Positions 63,729-64,000 of a stretch of 64,000 bases of DNA are shown here, piece after piece. Within the stretch, counting starts at the first letter, position 1. Every line of letters starts with the position of its first letter. Source of the DNA: Aquilutibacter rugosus (GTDB taxonomy: Bacteria > Pseudomonadota > Gammaproteobacteria > Xanthomonadales > Xanthomonadaceae); contig NZ_JAZHBO010000002.1 in NCBI RefSeq assembly GCF_036541335.1, positions 930,001-994,000 on the forward strand, given 5' to 3'. The notes under the pieces are model-generated. The model saw only the letters and a list, made by a program, of their open reading frames with translations. It ran no database searches and was not told where the DNA came from. The translations under genes and the position numbers were made by a program.

Positions 63729-64000
63729 CGTTTCGTTTCGCTACAGCAGCCGACATCCCGGCACTGATTGAACTGGTCGAATCCGCCTATCGCGGCGATG
63801 TCTCCAGACGCGGTTGGACCACCGAGGCCGACATGCTCGATGGCCGTCGCACCGGCGCCGATGATCTGCACGATTGCATCAGTGATCCGAACGGCGGCAT
63901 CCTGATGTTGCTCGACAAGGAGCAAATCCTCGGCTGTGCCAACATTTCCGTGCAGGATGGCGCCGGCTACTTCGGCATGTTCGCTGTGACGCCGAATCTG
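63725..64000 (+). CDS. GNAT-family acetyltransferase, N-terminal part (runs off the window)
   Basis: The first 92 residues of a GNAT protein coupled to sufS by ATGA. The start TFRFATAADIPALIELVESAYRG is a typical GNAT N-terminus, and GAGYFGMFAVTPNL leads into the acetyl-CoA-binding motif beyond the edge. It is probably the last gene of the suf transcript, but its substrate and any link to Fe-S assembly are unknown. Confidence 0.85.
   Translation, partial: MTFRFATAADIPALIELVESAYRGDVSRRGWTTEADMLDGRRTGADDLHDCISDPNGGILMLLDKEQILGCANISVQDGAGYFGMFAVTPNL

Overview
This is a compact, GC-rich stretch of chromosome, almost certainly from a gammaproteobacterium of the Xanthomonadales (Lysobacterales) lineage. 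The evidence is a fused aspartate kinase/diaminopimelate decarboxylase, the MurL/MurD2 pair known from Xanthomonas, a bacterial aminoacyl-tRNA-protein transferase, a lipoprotein M2 (ACE-like) peptidase, a DUF5916 outer-membrane protein, and the order phoB-phoR-ppk-ppx. I see no insertion sequence, prophage, CRISPR array, rRNA or tRNA. Genes are tightly packed, with many ATGA or TAATG stop/start overlaps.

Layout. 1-9 kb: the end of a BepA-like TPR protein, then phoB-phoR-ppk-ppx behind a clear Pho box, a glycosyltransferase/PAP2 phosphatase pair behind a second Pho-box-like array, and rlmJ. 9-14 kb: a ZnT9-like cation transporter, mfd and a coupled lipoprotein. 14-21 kb: rlmKL with an esterase, an AmpD-type amidase diverging from them, tesB, a DUF2007-like membrane protein, bpt and an exonuclease/phosphatase-fold lipoprotein. 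21-28 kb: purT with a tiny TTG-start partner, a beta-propeller lipoprotein with an M15 carboxypeptidase, and a minus-strand run of kinase, regulator, SRPBCC protein and AlkA-type glycosylase. 28-33 kb: an acetyltransferase, minCDE, a HExxH protein and the M2 peptidase. 33-37 kb: a tandem glycine riboswitch and gcvP. 37-43 kb: two prolyl 4-hydroxylase paralogues, a GST, a FabR/DesT-type regulator diverging from a ferredoxin reductase/desaturase pair, and ssb. 43-51 kb: a polyprenyl diphosphate synthase, a secreted dienelactone hydrolase/isoaspartyl peptidase fusion, and the operon lysCA-murL-murD2. 51-58 kb: a PhzF protein, a glycine-zipper protein, a solitary PIN protein, a DUF5916 protein, and an operon of SET-domain protein, hydroxybutyrate dehydrogenase and patatin. 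58.5-64 kb: the suf operon (Rrf2 regulator, sufBCDS, acetyltransferase).

The most interesting points are these. lysCA-murL-murD2 is a translationally coupled cassette that makes the meso-DAP precursor enzymes and the L-Glu-first route to D-Glu in peptidoglycan. The Pho-box array before the glycosyltransferase/PAP2 pair suggests phosphate-starvation membrane-lipid remodelling. The two-enzyme secreted fusion, the SET methyltransferase with a lysine-rich tail, and a recurrent promoter layout that predicts leaderless mRNAs also deserve attention.
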